A program made the position numbers and the translations under genes. This document shows positions 8,335 to 16,767 of a stretch of 64,000 bases of DNA, one piece after another (position 1 is the stretch's first letter; each line of letters opens with the position of its first letter). This DNA comes from Tatumella terrea (GTDB taxonomy: Bacteria; Pseudomonadota; Gammaproteobacteria; Enterobacterales; Enterobacteriaceae). A model generated the notes under the pieces. The model ran no database searches. It was not told the origin of the DNA and saw nothing but the letters and a program-made list of their open reading frames with translations. The DNA lies in the NCBI RefSeq assembly GCF_039523755.1, contig NZ_BAAAFX010000010.1, positions 1 to 64,000 of the forward strand. Direction: 5' to 3'.

Positions 8335-9255
8335 ATGGTGACTTACATTATCCGACGCCTTCTGGAAATGATTCCTGTTCTGCTGGTGGTGTCATTACTG
8401 GTCTTCGGTTTCATTAAACTTTTACCTGGCGACCCAGCCAGAATTTATGCCGGACCGGATGCAACACAGACAGCCATTGAGGCAGCAAGGATTCATCTTG
8501 GGTTAAATAATCCGCTACCCCAGCAATATTTTCACTGGCTTAACGGCGTATTGCACGGTGATTTAGGTGTCACTTATCGAACGCAGCAGCCCGTCCTTGA
8601 TGTTATCAAAAAGGGATTCATGCCAACGTTCTGGCTGGCCCTGGCCGGCTTTACCTGGTCTGTATTACTGGGATTATTTGTGGGTGTTCTGTCAGCCTTA
8701 AAACGGGGCAAATGGCTGGACTGGTGTTTGATGAGCGGCGCGGTGGGAGGTATTTCTATGCCACCTTTCTGGCTGGGGTTATTACTGATTCAGTTCGTCG
8801 CGATGCCCTTTGGAATTTTTTCGGTAGGCGGATTCACTCATTTGTCTGACATTGTATTACCGGCGATCACTCTTGGCTCTTCTGTCGCTGCTGTTATGGC
8901 GAGGTTTACCCGTTCCTCTTTTTTAGAAGTTGCTCAGGAAGATTATGTCCGTACCGCACGCGCTAAGGGACTTCGGCAATCTCTGATTGTCTGGAAACAT
9001 GTGATGCGCAATGCCTTAATTCCGGTGATTACCATGCTGGGTCTGCAGTTTGGATTTCTGTTGGGTGGCTCAATTGTGGTTGAAAGTGTTTTCAACTGGC
9101 CGGGGCTGGGATGGTTACTGATTGAATCTATCAAGACACAGGATCAGCCTGTTATCCAGGCATTGGTTATGTTGTTTGTCTTCGAGTTTATTTTCATTAA
9201 TTTGCTGGTAGACCTGTTATACGCAGTCGTTAACCCGGCTATTCGCCTGAGATAG
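8335..9255 (+). CDS. Peptide ABC importer permease 1 (DppB/GsiC-like)
   Basis: A 306-residue inner-membrane permease with about six membrane segments. The N-terminus (YIIRRLLEMIPVLLVVSLLVF) and LPGDPARIYAG near residues 30-40 are standard for DppB/GsiC subunits. The ATPase-contacting EAA loop is seen around residues 202-221 (EDYVRTARAKGLRQSLIVWK). It pairs with the second permease encoded 9 bp downstream to form the channel. The 54-bp gap from the binding-protein gene contains an imperfect inverted repeat around 8290-8315 (GCCTCCGG and CCGGAGGC), a typical 3' stabiliser behind a binding-protein message. Confidence 0.93.
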   Translation: MVTYIIRRLLEMIPVLLVVSLLVFGFIKLLPGDPARIYAGPDATQTAIEAARIHLGLNNPLPQQYFHWLNGVLHGDLGVTYRTQQPVLDVIKKGFMPTFWLALAGFTWSVLLGLFVGVLSALKRGKWLDWCLMSGAVGGISMPPFWLGLLLIQFVAMPFGIFSVGGFTHLSDIVLPAITLGSSVAAVMARFTRSSFLEVAQEDYVRTARAKGLRQSLIVWKHVMRNALIPVITMLGLQFGFLLGGSIVVESVFNWPGLGWLLIESIKTQDQPVIQALVMLFVFEFIFINLLVDLLYAVVNPAIRLR

Positions 9256-9264
9256 GAGTCTGTG

Positions 9265-10161
9265 ATGAGTCAGTCAAGTGAATCTCTGGCCCGGAATGTT
9301 GTGGCCGAAACAACATTACGTTCTCCTTTACTGGATTTCTGGCAAACTTTTATTCGCAATCCCCTGGCAATAGTTTCCGGGAGCGTGGTTCTGTTATTAA
9401 TCCTCATCGCCGTATTTGCACCCTGGATTGCACCCTATAATCCAATGACACCGGACTGGATGGCACTCTCTTCTCCCCCTTCGGCAGCGCACTGGATGGG
9501 GACTGATGATCTTGGACGTGATGTGATGAGCCGGATTATCTACGGAGCGCGTATATCCCTCTATATCGGTATCGTTTCAGTCACTATGGGAATGATCGTC
9601 GGTATTTTCCTGGGACTTCTGGCCGGATATTACGGTCGCTGGATAGATATGTTGATCATGCGGGGCTCGGATGTGCTATTTGCCTTTCCCGGAATGTTAC
9701 TGGCGATCGCTGTCGTTGCTATCCTGGGGCCCGGGCTGAACAATGTTATTATTGCCGTAGCAGTGTTTAGTATTCCGGTGTTTGCCCGGATCGTGCGAGC
9801 CTCGGTCCTGTCATTAAAACAATCGGCTTATGTTGAAGCCGTGCGCTGTGCCGGGGCCGGTGACAGAGTGATTTTGTTGCGTCATATTTTGCCGGGCACT
9901 CTGCCGGGGGTCATTGTTTATTTTACCATGCGTATTGGAACCAGCATTCTGACAGCGGCCGGGCTTAGTTTTATTGGTCTAGGCCCGGAGCCGGATGTCC
10001 CTGAATGGGGCAATATTTTGGCGATGAGTCGTAATATGATGATGGCGGGTTACTGGCATGTCAGCGTATTTCCTGGTCTTGCTATCTTCCTGACGGTACT
10101 AGCATTTAATCTGTTAGGGGATGCATTACGCGATACCCTTGACCCCAAAATGAAACAGTAA
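9265..10161 (+). CDS. Peptide ABC importer permease 2 (DppC/GsiD-like)
   Basis: A 298-residue inner-membrane permease of the DppC/GsiD type. It has the N-terminal cytoplasmic tail and first helix (residues 30-53), the conserved HWMGTDDLGRDVMSRIIYGARISL region near 75-98, and an EAA loop around residues 190-215 (AYVEAVRCAGAGDRVILLRHILP). ATG 9265 is preferred over the GTG directly before it because AGGAGT then sits at normal spacing. It is the heterodimer partner of the preceding permease. Its stop is 3 bp before the peptidase gene, so translation is probably coupled. Confidence 0.93.
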   Translation: MSQSSESLARNVVAETTLRSPLLDFWQTFIRNPLAIVSGSVVLLLILIAVFAPWIAPYNPMTPDWMALSSPPSAAHWMGTDDLGRDVMSRIIYGARISLYIGIVSVTMGMIVGIFLGLLAGYYGRWIDMLIMRGSDVLFAFPGMLLAIAVVAILGPGLNNVIIAVAVFSIPVFARIVRASVLSLKQSAYVEAVRCAGAGDRVILLRHILPGTLPGVIVYFTMRIGTSILTAAGLSFIGLGPEPDVPEWGNILAMSRNMMMAGYWHVSVFPGLAIFLTVLAFNLLGDALRDTLDPKMKQ

Positions 10162-10164
10162 ATT

Positions 10165-11226
10165 ATGGTTGCAGATATCCATCAACAACAACAACGATTA
10201 CTCTTACAGCACTGGCGCGAAACCCGTAGCCTTATGTCTCCACGTTTTCCCTGCGGTCGGCATAATTTACTGAGTGATGTGCCCGGTGTGCGGGTTGGCC
10301 ACAGTACCCTGGCTGACGGAGCACGCCAGACAGGGGTTACAGCGATCCTACCGCCCGGAGATAATTTATTCCTGCAACCTCTGCCTTGTGGTGTGGCCGT
10401 GCTTAACGGTTTTGCGAAACCGGCAGGACTCATTCAGATCGAAGAACTGGGAGAGCTGCAGACGCCCATACTGCTCAGTAATACTTTTGCCGTAGGGACC
10501 CTCTTTACCAGCCTGGTTAGTGAGACGATTAGGCGTAACCCACAATTGGGGCGTGAACTCCCGACAGTAAATCCTCTGGTACTGGAATGTAACGATGGCT
10601 GGCTGAATGATATCCAGGCATTAGCGGTCACCGGTGATATGGCTTGTGAAGCGCTTTCATCTGCCAGTGAGAATTTCAGCCGTGGAAGTATCGGGGCGGG
10701 TCGCGGTATGAGTTGTTTTTCACTGAAAGGGGGGATCGGTAGTGCTTCGCGGGAAATACCTGCTTTTAATGCAACTCTGGGCGTATTGGTATTGGCTAAT
10801 TATGGAACACTTGAGGCATTAACTTTGCAAGGTGTCCGGATGGGGGAGCTAATTTCACCTCTGCTTCCCGGGCTAATACCTCAGCAGGATGCAGGTTCAA
10901 TCATTATTATTATGGCGACAGACGCACCTGTCGATGCCCGCCAGTTGAAGCGTATTGCCCGTCGCGCCGGTGCCGGATTAGGTCGTACCGGGAGTTACTG
11001 GGGACATGGCTCCGGGGACATTGCTGTGGCTTTTTCCACTCAGCGATTATCTCTGCCTGTGGAGGATGCTCAGCTGGAACCTTTACTGGCTGCAGCCGCT
11101 GATGCCACTGAGCACGCTGTACTCGATGCGTTATTATCGGCACAAGCAGTGACGGGGTTTCGTGGTCATCATCGGGCGGCATTGACAGATGTTCTGGATT
11201 TGCTGGCATCAGCAGATTCTGTTTAA
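10165..11226 (+). CDS. P1-family aminopeptidase (DmpA/BapA-like, self-processing)
   Basis: A 353-residue member of the DmpA family (peptidase family P1, also classed with the N-terminal nucleophile hydrolases). The start region LLSDVPGVRVGHSTL (35-49) is characteristic. The expected self-cleavage site is Gly244-Ser245 in DAGSIIIIMATDAP, leaving Ser245 as the new N-terminal nucleophile. The segments GSIGAGRGMS (175-183) and LKRIARRAGAGLGRTGS also fit. Relatives cleave amino-terminal L- or D-residues, D-esters/amides or beta-alanyl dipeptides. No signal peptide is present, so it should act on imported peptides in the cytoplasm. It begins 3 bp after the permease stop and precedes an M55 D-aminopeptidase. 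Confidence 0.88.
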   Translation: MVADIHQQQQRLLLQHWRETRSLMSPRFPCGRHNLLSDVPGVRVGHSTLADGARQTGVTAILPPGDNLFLQPLPCGVAVLNGFAKPAGLIQIEELGELQTPILLSNTFAVGTLFTSLVSETIRRNPQLGRELPTVNPLVLECNDGWLNDIQALAVTGDMACEALSSASENFSRGSIGAGRGMSCFSLKGGIGSASREIPAFNATLGVLVLANYGTLEALTLQGVRMGELISPLLPGLIPQQDAGSIIIIMATDAPVDARQLKRIARRAGAGLGRTGSYWGHGSGDIAVAFSTQRLSLPVEDAQLEPLLAAAADATEHAVLDALLSAQAVTGFRGHHRAALTDVLDLLASADSV

Positions 11227-11250
11227 TTAATCACAGACAGGATACAGGCA

Positions 11251-12072
11251 ATGAAAATCTTTATTTCAGCCGATATTGAAGGCGTTGCCGGGGTAATGAG
11301 ACCGGAACAGTGTTCTCCGGGGCATGCTGAATATCAAATGGCCAGAGGATTAATGGAGCAGGAAGTGAATGCTGCTATTGATGGAGCCTTCAGTGGAGGC
11401 GCGACGGAAGTTGTTGTTGCTGACAGCCACGCACAGATGACGAATCTTCGGGCCGAAAATATGGATCCCCGCGCTCGTCTGGTCCAGGGAAAGCCCCGGG
11501 CATTTTCTATGATTGAAGGTCTGGAGCAGCAACATTTTGATGGAATAATGTGTATTGGGTTTCATACCGCCGCCGGTGAAAAAGGCGTACTTGCTCATAC
11601 TATTAATAGCAGAGCCTTCTGGCGAGTGATCATTAATGGACAGGTGATGGGAGAGGTCGATATTTATGCAGCTGCTGCCGCTAAAATGAATACACCGTTG
11701 CTGCTGGTCAGCGGAGATGACCACCTGCAACGCTGGATTTCTGAATATTATCCGCAAGCAGTCTATGCGCGTGTAAAGCGAGCAATAGCGAATACCGCGG
11801 CTGAATCACTCAGCCCGGCAGCTGCCAGAGAATGTATCTCCGCAGCGGCCATGCAAGCCGTCAGGCATTGTCCGCAGGCTGCAGCACCGCGTATCACTTC
11901 ACCTTACCGGCTGGAGCTGAACGTTACCCGTCCTGTACTGGCAGATGTTTACAGCCTGATCCCCGGGGTCATTCGTGAAGATGGTGTCACTGTCAGCTAC
12001 CAGGCGACTTCGATGAAGCAGCTTATCAGCCTGCTGAGTACGTTTTCTTATCTGGCTGCCACACAGAGCTAA
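11251..12072 (+). CDS. M55-family D-aminopeptidase (DppA-like)
   Basis: A 273-residue protein of the same type and length as Bacillus subtilis DppA, the zinc-dependent D-aminopeptidase that founds family M55. The metal and catalytic positions are visible: Asp8 and Glu10 (SADIEGVAGV), His60 (VADSH), His105 (GFHTAAG), His116 and Glu135 (GEVDIYA). DppA releases N-terminal D-residues such as D-Ala from peptides. Its place as the last gene of an operon with a peptide importer, a D-Glu acetyltransferase and a racemase points to cytoplasmic trimming of imported D-amino-acid peptides. No signal peptide. GACAGGA precedes the start. Confidence 0.9.
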   Translation: MKIFISADIEGVAGVMRPEQCSPGHAEYQMARGLMEQEVNAAIDGAFSGGATEVVVADSHAQMTNLRAENMDPRARLVQGKPRAFSMIEGLEQQHFDGIMCIGFHTAAGEKGVLAHTINSRAFWRVIINGQVMGEVDIYAAAAAKMNTPLLLVSGDDHLQRWISEYYPQAVYARVKRAIANTAAESLSPAAARECISAAAMQAVRHCPQAAAPRITSPYRLELNVTRPVLADVYSLIPGVIREDGVTVSYQATSMKQLISLLSTFSYLAATQS

Positions 12073-12103
12073 GTCTCATTTTCTGCAGTGCCACTGAATA
12101 ACA

Positions 12104-12123
12104 GACGCTCCGTAAAGAGCGTC
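12104..12123 (+). terminator. Hairpin at the end of the peptide operon
   Basis: A perfect 7-bp stem (GACGCTC, 6-base loop, GAGCGTC) lies 31 bp after the M55 peptidase stop. It is followed by AATTCTGTATAT rather than a clean T-run, so read-through into the lysR gene is possible. Confidence 0.4.
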
Positions 12124-12373
12124 AATTCTGTATATCATCCCAAGGTTCCCTTTTATGGTGCAATACCGTTGGAAGGATAGATCACATTGTCGATAATGGG
12201 TCAGTGAGTTTTCATTTAGTGTGTTTGTAACATCATGATACTGCCGTTTTTCAGGCACAACCCGAAATATTATAGGAACAGTGGATGAATATTGAATAAT
12301 GGCGCATAAATTGCTTCATTTTATAGCGATACCGGATTTTCCGGAACAGGACGTCGTAGGGAGCAATATCGTT

Positions 12374-13285
12374 ATGAAATTACGCCATATTGAGATAGTT
12401 CATGCCATTGTTCAGGCCGGTTCCATTAGCGGAGCGGCCAGGCTGCTGAATGCCTCTCAACCGAATATCAGCAGGGTATTGAATTATGCTGAGCAGCAGC
12501 TGGGTTTTCCGTTATTTGAGCGTCGGAATCAGGGAATGTTTCTGACATCGGAAGGCCAGCAATTACTACCTGATATTACCGGGATATACGATAAATTGTC
12601 CCTGCTATCTCGTAAGGCCGCTCAACTTAAAACGTCCGGTGATACGGTTCGTGTCGGAGCGGCGCATGCTTTCGGGCAAATCATCATGGCACCGGCATTA
12701 GTAGAATATCGTAGTCAGCATCCCTCGGGAGAAGTTGAATTGGCTACCGGGCATTTCGATGGCCTGTGCCAGGATTTACTGGCAGGTAAAATTGATTTTG
12801 CACTAACTTTTGGTCAGCAGGTTGATCACCGGCTATTGGCTGAGCCACTTTTCCAGTCTTCTTTAGTGGCTGTGTTACCAAAAAATCATCATCGGTCGGG
12901 TACTATCAGTCTGGAGTGGTTATCACAGAATAATTTACTGATGATGCAAAAGGAGGACCCGTTAGGAAAGGTTCTGCATCGGGCTTTATTACGTCATGCG
13001 CTCTGCCCCCGCAATGCATTATTTATTAAAACATATTCTGTTATTGCTGATCTGGTTCTGGCGGGTGGTGGTGTCGGCATTGTTGACCTATTCACTGCCT
13101 GGCGCTACTCCGATCAGGTAAAAATATTGCCGGTCGCTGAACCTCTGCCTTTTGAAGTAATGTTTGTCAGTCAGAGGGGAATACCCCAGTCTCGTGCAAC
13201 GCTGGCTTTCAAGCAGATCATTCGCGGAAAATTACGTGAGATTGCCGTAGAGTATCAGCAACAGTTCTTACAATCTGCAGCCTGA
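12374..13285 (+). CDS. LysR-family transcriptional regulator of the dgc/peptide operon
   Basis: A 303-residue LysR-type regulator. Residues 1-60 form the winged helix-turn-helix (LRHIEIVHAIVQAGSISG and a recognition helix around SQPNISRVLN); residues about 90-295 form the co-inducer domain. The frame opens 25 codons earlier at 12299, but the family normally begins at the MKLRHIE Met, which has AGGGAG upstream, so 12374 is chosen. It lies downstream of, and on the same strand as, the peptide operon, instead of divergent from it as is usual. The 300-bp gap could hold its own promoter. A regulatory link to the palindrome at 2755-2769 is inferred from context only. Confidence 0.88.
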   Translation: MKLRHIEIVHAIVQAGSISGAARLLNASQPNISRVLNYAEQQLGFPLFERRNQGMFLTSEGQQLLPDITGIYDKLSLLSRKAAQLKTSGDTVRVGAAHAFGQIIMAPALVEYRSQHPSGEVELATGHFDGLCQDLLAGKIDFALTFGQQVDHRLLAEPLFQSSLVAVLPKNHHRSGTISLEWLSQNNLLMMQKEDPLGKVLHRALLRHALCPRNALFIKTYSVIADLVLAGGGVGIVDLFTAWRYSDQVKILPVAEPLPFEVMFVSQRGIPQSRATLAFKQIIRGKLREIAVEYQQQFLQSAA

Positions 13286-13304
13286 TATTGTGGGCTGCAG
13301 ATTG
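13271..13304. terminator. 12-bp perfect inverted repeat across the lysR stop codon
   Basis: CAATCTGCAGCC (13271-13282) pairs perfectly with GGCTGCAGATTG (13293-13304) around a 10-base loop that contains the lysR stop codon. It sits between two convergent genes and could halt transcription from both sides, although neither side has a T-run. Confidence 0.5.
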
Positions 13305-13310
13305 CCGGAT

Positions 13311-14486
13311 TTATGACTCACTGGCTGGCAGTTGAGCCGTTTGTGAGGCATGATAGCCGAAGACCGCCATCAGCAGAGAGCACGCCAAAAGCACCAGTAA
13401 CGGGCCATTCCAGTGGCCGGAAAGATCATGAAACTGCCCCAGTAATGGCGGCCCGCAAGCTGCCAGCAGGTAGCCCACACATTGTGCCATTCCGGAGAGC
13501 GCTGAAGCCTGTAACACTGACCCCGATCGCAGGCTGATAAATGTGAGTCCCAGAATAATAATGGCCCCGCAACTGAAGCCAAACAGAGAGACCCAAAGCG
13601 CCGAAAATACAGGCCAGCACAGTAAACCCACCAGACTCAGAGTGCAAAGCAGAACCATGAATAAAGTGAGTCCTTGCTGCCCTTTCAGGGTCCGGAGAAC
13701 GTACCCCGCCAGCAGCCCGGGCAGTGCAGATGCCAGCTGCATAAGTCCATGCAGAGAACCGGCCTGTTCGTTGCTATAGCCTTGTGACGTCAGGATAGCG
13801 GGTAACCAGCTGACAATGACATAATAAATCAGCGAGTTCGTACCAAGAAACAGGGTGACATGCCATGCAAGCGGGCTTCGCCAGAGGTAGCGATGACTCT
13901 GCGCCTCCCCCGGGGGCAGGTATCGATCCGGACTCTGGTGGATCTGTGGTATCCAGGCCAGTAACGCAACCAGCGGAAAAAGGCCGAGTGCCAGTAATGC
14001 CCATCGCCAGCTATGCAGGGTCTGCGCTAATGGCACCATCAATGCTGAGCCAGCGGCTGCACAGAGTCCCATGACCAGAGAGTATTTACCGATGGTATCA
14101 CCAACGTGTTCAGGAAAATGCCGTTTGACCAACGCGGGCAATAGCACATTTCCCAGTGCAATACCGCAACCGATAATCACGGTTCCCTGATAGAGTGCTG
14201 AAGTATTGCCTGCTGAGCGATAGATAATTCCGACGCAGAGGATCAGCAAGGCCATAAACAGCACCCGTTCGGCCCCGTAACGTTTTGCCAGCCCGGCACT
14301 GAGAGGCGATATTGCGGCAAAGGCCAGCAAGGGTAATGTCGTCAGACTGCCAATACTGACATCACTGAGAGAAAAGTTCTGTGCAATATCGTGTAATAGC
14401 GGTGAGACACCGGTAAAAGTGACCCGCAGACAGCCTGCAATCAGGAAGATACCCGCCAGCAGGCAGGACGAACGCGTGAGTTTCAA
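13311..14486 (-). CDS. nimT: CynX/NimT-family MFS exporter
   Basis: A 391-residue major facilitator with about 12 membrane segments. It matches E. coli NimT (YeaN) in many places: LRVTFTG near the start, TTLPLLAFA(A/L)ISPL, IALGNVLLP, and the WRSPLAW-VTLFLG-NSL-YYVI-WLPAIL stretch in the middle. E. coli NimT exports 2-nitroimidazole and its expression is repressed by the AraC-type NimR, encoded divergently, exactly the arrangement here. The frame begins with TTG (14484-14486), the only start giving a full first helix; AAAGG lies upstream. Substrate in this organism is inferred from the orthologue; cyanate-type CynX transport is the alternative. Confidence 0.8.
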   Translation of the reverse strand: MKLTRSSCLLAGIFLIAGCLRVTFTGVSPLLHDIAQNFSLSDVSIGSLTTLPLLAFAAISPLSAGLAKRYGAERVLFMALLILCVGIIYRSAGNTSALYQGTVIIGCGIALGNVLLPALVKRHFPEHVGDTIGKYSLVMGLCAAAGSALMVPLAQTLHSWRWALLALGLFPLVALLAWIPQIHQSPDRYLPPGEAQSHRYLWRSPLAWHVTLFLGTNSLIYYVIVSWLPAILTSQGYSNEQAGSLHGLMQLASALPGLLAGYVLRTLKGQQGLTLFMVLLCTLSLVGLLCWPVFSALWVSLFGFSCGAIIILGLTFISLRSGSVLQASALSGMAQCVGYLLAACGPPLLGQFHDLSGHWNGPLLVLLACSLLMAVFGYHASQTAQLPASES

Positions 14487-14592
14487 AAAAATAGCCTTTC
14501 ATTCAGAGAAGATGAACCGGAATAATAGCGATTGCTGCACCGGGAAGAATCAGGCTAAATTGACATTTAATCACTGTATTCGGACATTTTTC

Positions 14593-15378
14593 ATGAGCGA
14601 CCATCAACTGCTGCTCGAAGGCTATCACCCGGATAGCGACACGGCCCTTGCCAGCGCTTTCCTGATAGCAGGTTCGGATAATCAGTGTGAGTCTCCCCGG
14701 CATCGCCATCGTAAAGGACAATTAATTCTGGCTATTCACGGCGGTGTAACCTGTAAGGTGATGGATGCGTTATGGATCGTACCGAAAAACTGTGCTTTGT
14801 GGGTTCCCGGCGGCAGGGATCATTCAAACCATGTCACGCCGAATGCACGTCTGTGTTTCCTGTTTATTGAACCGGGAGCGGCGGAAATGCCGGACTTTTG
14901 CTGCACTCTGGCATTGCCTGCACTGGTTCGGGAATTGATACTCCATTTAGCCACCCTGCCACAGGGTAATGATAGCCCTGTGCGACAGCGATTAATTCAG
15001 GTACTTTTCGATCAGCTGCCCAGGAAGCCCGATAGTCAGTATTACCTGCCTTATCCGGAAGATAAACGATTACGACGGATGATTGATTACATGCGGGAAA
15101 ACCCTGCCGATATGCTACTTCAGTATGACTGGGCGAAAACATTGGCGATGAGTGAACGAAATCTTTCACGCCTCATCCTGCGTGAAACCGGAATGAATTT
15201 CCGGCGTTGGAAACAACAACTGCAATTCATTCTTGCGATAGAAGCTCTGTCCGGCGGAGCCAGTGTCCAGCAAACTGCCCTCCTGCTGGGATATGATTCA
15301 GCCAGTGCGTTTATCAATATGTTTAAGCGAGCGTTGGGAAAAACCCCGGGCCACTGGTCGGGAGCCTTTACCCGGTAG
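14593..15378 (+). CDS. nimR: AraC-family regulator (NimR-like)
   Basis: A 261-residue regulator with an N-terminal cupin-type domain (HRHRKGQLILAIHGGVTC, residues about 36-53) and a C-terminal double helix-turn-helix (about 165-258: the RNLSRLILRETGMNFRRW segment, then TALLLGYDSASAFINMFKRALGKTPGHW). This is the small single-cupin type to which NimR (YeaM) belongs. It is divergent from the nimT-like exporter, which it probably represses. The frame opens at 14419, inside the exporter gene; 14593 is chosen on family length although its ribosome site is poor. An intermediate ATG at 14512 is preceded by AGAGAAG and is a credible alternative start. Confidence 0.75.
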   Translation: MSDHQLLLEGYHPDSDTALASAFLIAGSDNQCESPRHRHRKGQLILAIHGGVTCKVMDALWIVPKNCALWVPGGRDHSNHVTPNARLCFLFIEPGAAEMPDFCCTLALPALVRELILHLATLPQGNDSPVRQRLIQVLFDQLPRKPDSQYYLPYPEDKRLRRMIDYMRENPADMLLQYDWAKTLAMSERNLSRLILRETGMNFRRWKQQLQFILAIEALSGGASVQQTALLLGYDSASAFINMFKRALGKTPGHWSGAFTR

Positions 15379-15915
15379 CAGGAAAGAGGTATTCCTGTCC
15401 GGAGTTCTTCCGGATGTAAAACGGCTATCGGCCTGATACAGAAGGTCAACACATGAAGCCTCTTCATTCCCAAACTTACGTTTTCTGTGAAGGGAGTCTT
15501 CCGTTCACGCGCAAAGACGTTATTTCTGTCACTTTTTACCCGTTAAAATAATTATTATTATCCGGGGCAGAATAATATCTTCGGAATAACCCAAAAGTGC
15601 AGCCTTAGGAAGTCATTGTTCTATTATTGACATTACTTACAGGATAGGCTGACTGTAAATAATATTTATTACCTATATAAAGTCTGTTGTTAATATTATC
15701 GGGTAACTTACCCGGTTTAATATATCGGTTATTGTGTTTTTCGTGTTGTGCTTTGTGAAGGATGCGATATTTTTTTTGAGTTTACTCACAGAGTGATAAA
15801 TAAATCGTTATTCTGTGGCTTTTTTTGTTTATATTTTCAGATGGAAGACGATTGGTTTTTTGATTTTATGATTAAAATTTTCGCATGGATAAGAAACTGA
15901 TTAAAAGGAATTATA
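15379..15915. other. AT-rich intergenic region before the phosphatase/porin pair
   Basis: About 540 bp without a supportable gene. The first 100 bp are of ordinary composition; from about 15540 to 15915 the DNA becomes strongly AT-rich, with long A/T tracts, unlike the flanking genes. Such DNA in enterobacteria commonly attracts H-NS-type silencing and marks acquired loci; that is an inference. AAAAGGAA just before 15916 is a good ribosome site for the next gene. Confidence 0.55.
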
Positions 15916-16692
15916 ATGAGCCGATATCTGTTATTGATTGTTCTGATGTTCAATGTGCTGCCCGGCATTGCTTCTTCGGGAAGTTCATCCGGCGTGATCA
16001 CGCTCTATTTTGCCCGTCACGGTGAAACCTTACTGAATACCTTAGACCATGTTCAGGGGTGGGCGGACTCGCCTCTGACGGAGGAAGGGCAGCTTATCGC
16101 GCGCTATCTGGGCGCAGGTCTTAAAGCGATCCCTTTTGATAGCGTCTATTCCGGGGATAGCGGACGTCAGCGTAGTACGCTTGACATTATCCTGCAGGCG
16201 TCCGGGAAACCCCGGCTGACGCCTGCGGAATTACCAGGATTACGTGAGTCGTTTTTCGGAAGCTATGAAGGATTACGTAACGAAGAGATGAGGGATGCAA
16301 GCGCACGGGTTCTGGGCCTGCGCGATAGTCAGGCATTGATGCAGGAAATGGTAAAGGGAAATCTGTCGATTAAACAGTTACAGAATGCCATCGCGGCCGC
16401 AGACCCTGAAGCGCTGGCCGAAAATTATCAGCAGGTGAAGGCCCGTACCCACGACGCTGTCAAGCGCATTGTATCGGCAGCTCTGCAGAAGCATGAGAAA
16501 AATATTCTTATTGTTACCTCGGGTATGACGATCATGAATTTAGTTTATGAACTGACTGATAAACCATTAGCAATAAAGCCTCTCGCCAATGCTGCTGTGG
16601 TAAAAATAAGTTATCAGAACGGGCAATACCGGGTCCTTGATACAGGAACATCGAAGTATATTGAGGCCGGAAAAAAACTATTATCAGACTGA
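15916..16692 (+). CDS. Secreted histidine-phosphatase-fold protein lacking the second catalytic His
   Basis: A 258-residue protein with a signal peptide (MSRYLLLIVLMFNVLPGIAS, cleavage near residue 20-22). It has the branch 1 histidine phosphatase core: ARHGET with the phospho-accepting His35, Arg34, the YSGDSGRQRST block, and Glu111 in the LRESFFGSYEG motif. The second conserved histidine, normally in a V-S-H-G context near the C-terminus, is replaced: residues 199-203 read IVTSG, with Ser at position 202. It may therefore be weakly active, rely on another residue, or bind rather than hydrolyse phosphoesters. Predicted location is the periplasm. The OprD-like porin gene follows after 75 bp, likely in one transcript. 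Confidence 0.78.
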   Translation: MSRYLLLIVLMFNVLPGIASSGSSSGVITLYFARHGETLLNTLDHVQGWADSPLTEEGQLIARYLGAGLKAIPFDSVYSGDSGRQRSTLDIILQASGKPRLTPAELPGLRESFFGSYEGLRNEEMRDASARVLGLRDSQALMQEMVKGNLSIKQLQNAIAAADPEALAENYQQVKARTHDAVKRIVSAALQKHEKNILIVTSGMTIMNLVYELTDKPLAIKPLANAAVVKISYQNGQYRVLDTGTSKYIEAGKKLLSD

Positions 16693-16767
16693 TCATCGAT
16701 GATTGTTACCAGCGAAATGGAATTTCGTCGGTGAAAAAAGGATGCCCCTAATGAGGGGGGAGGAGAT

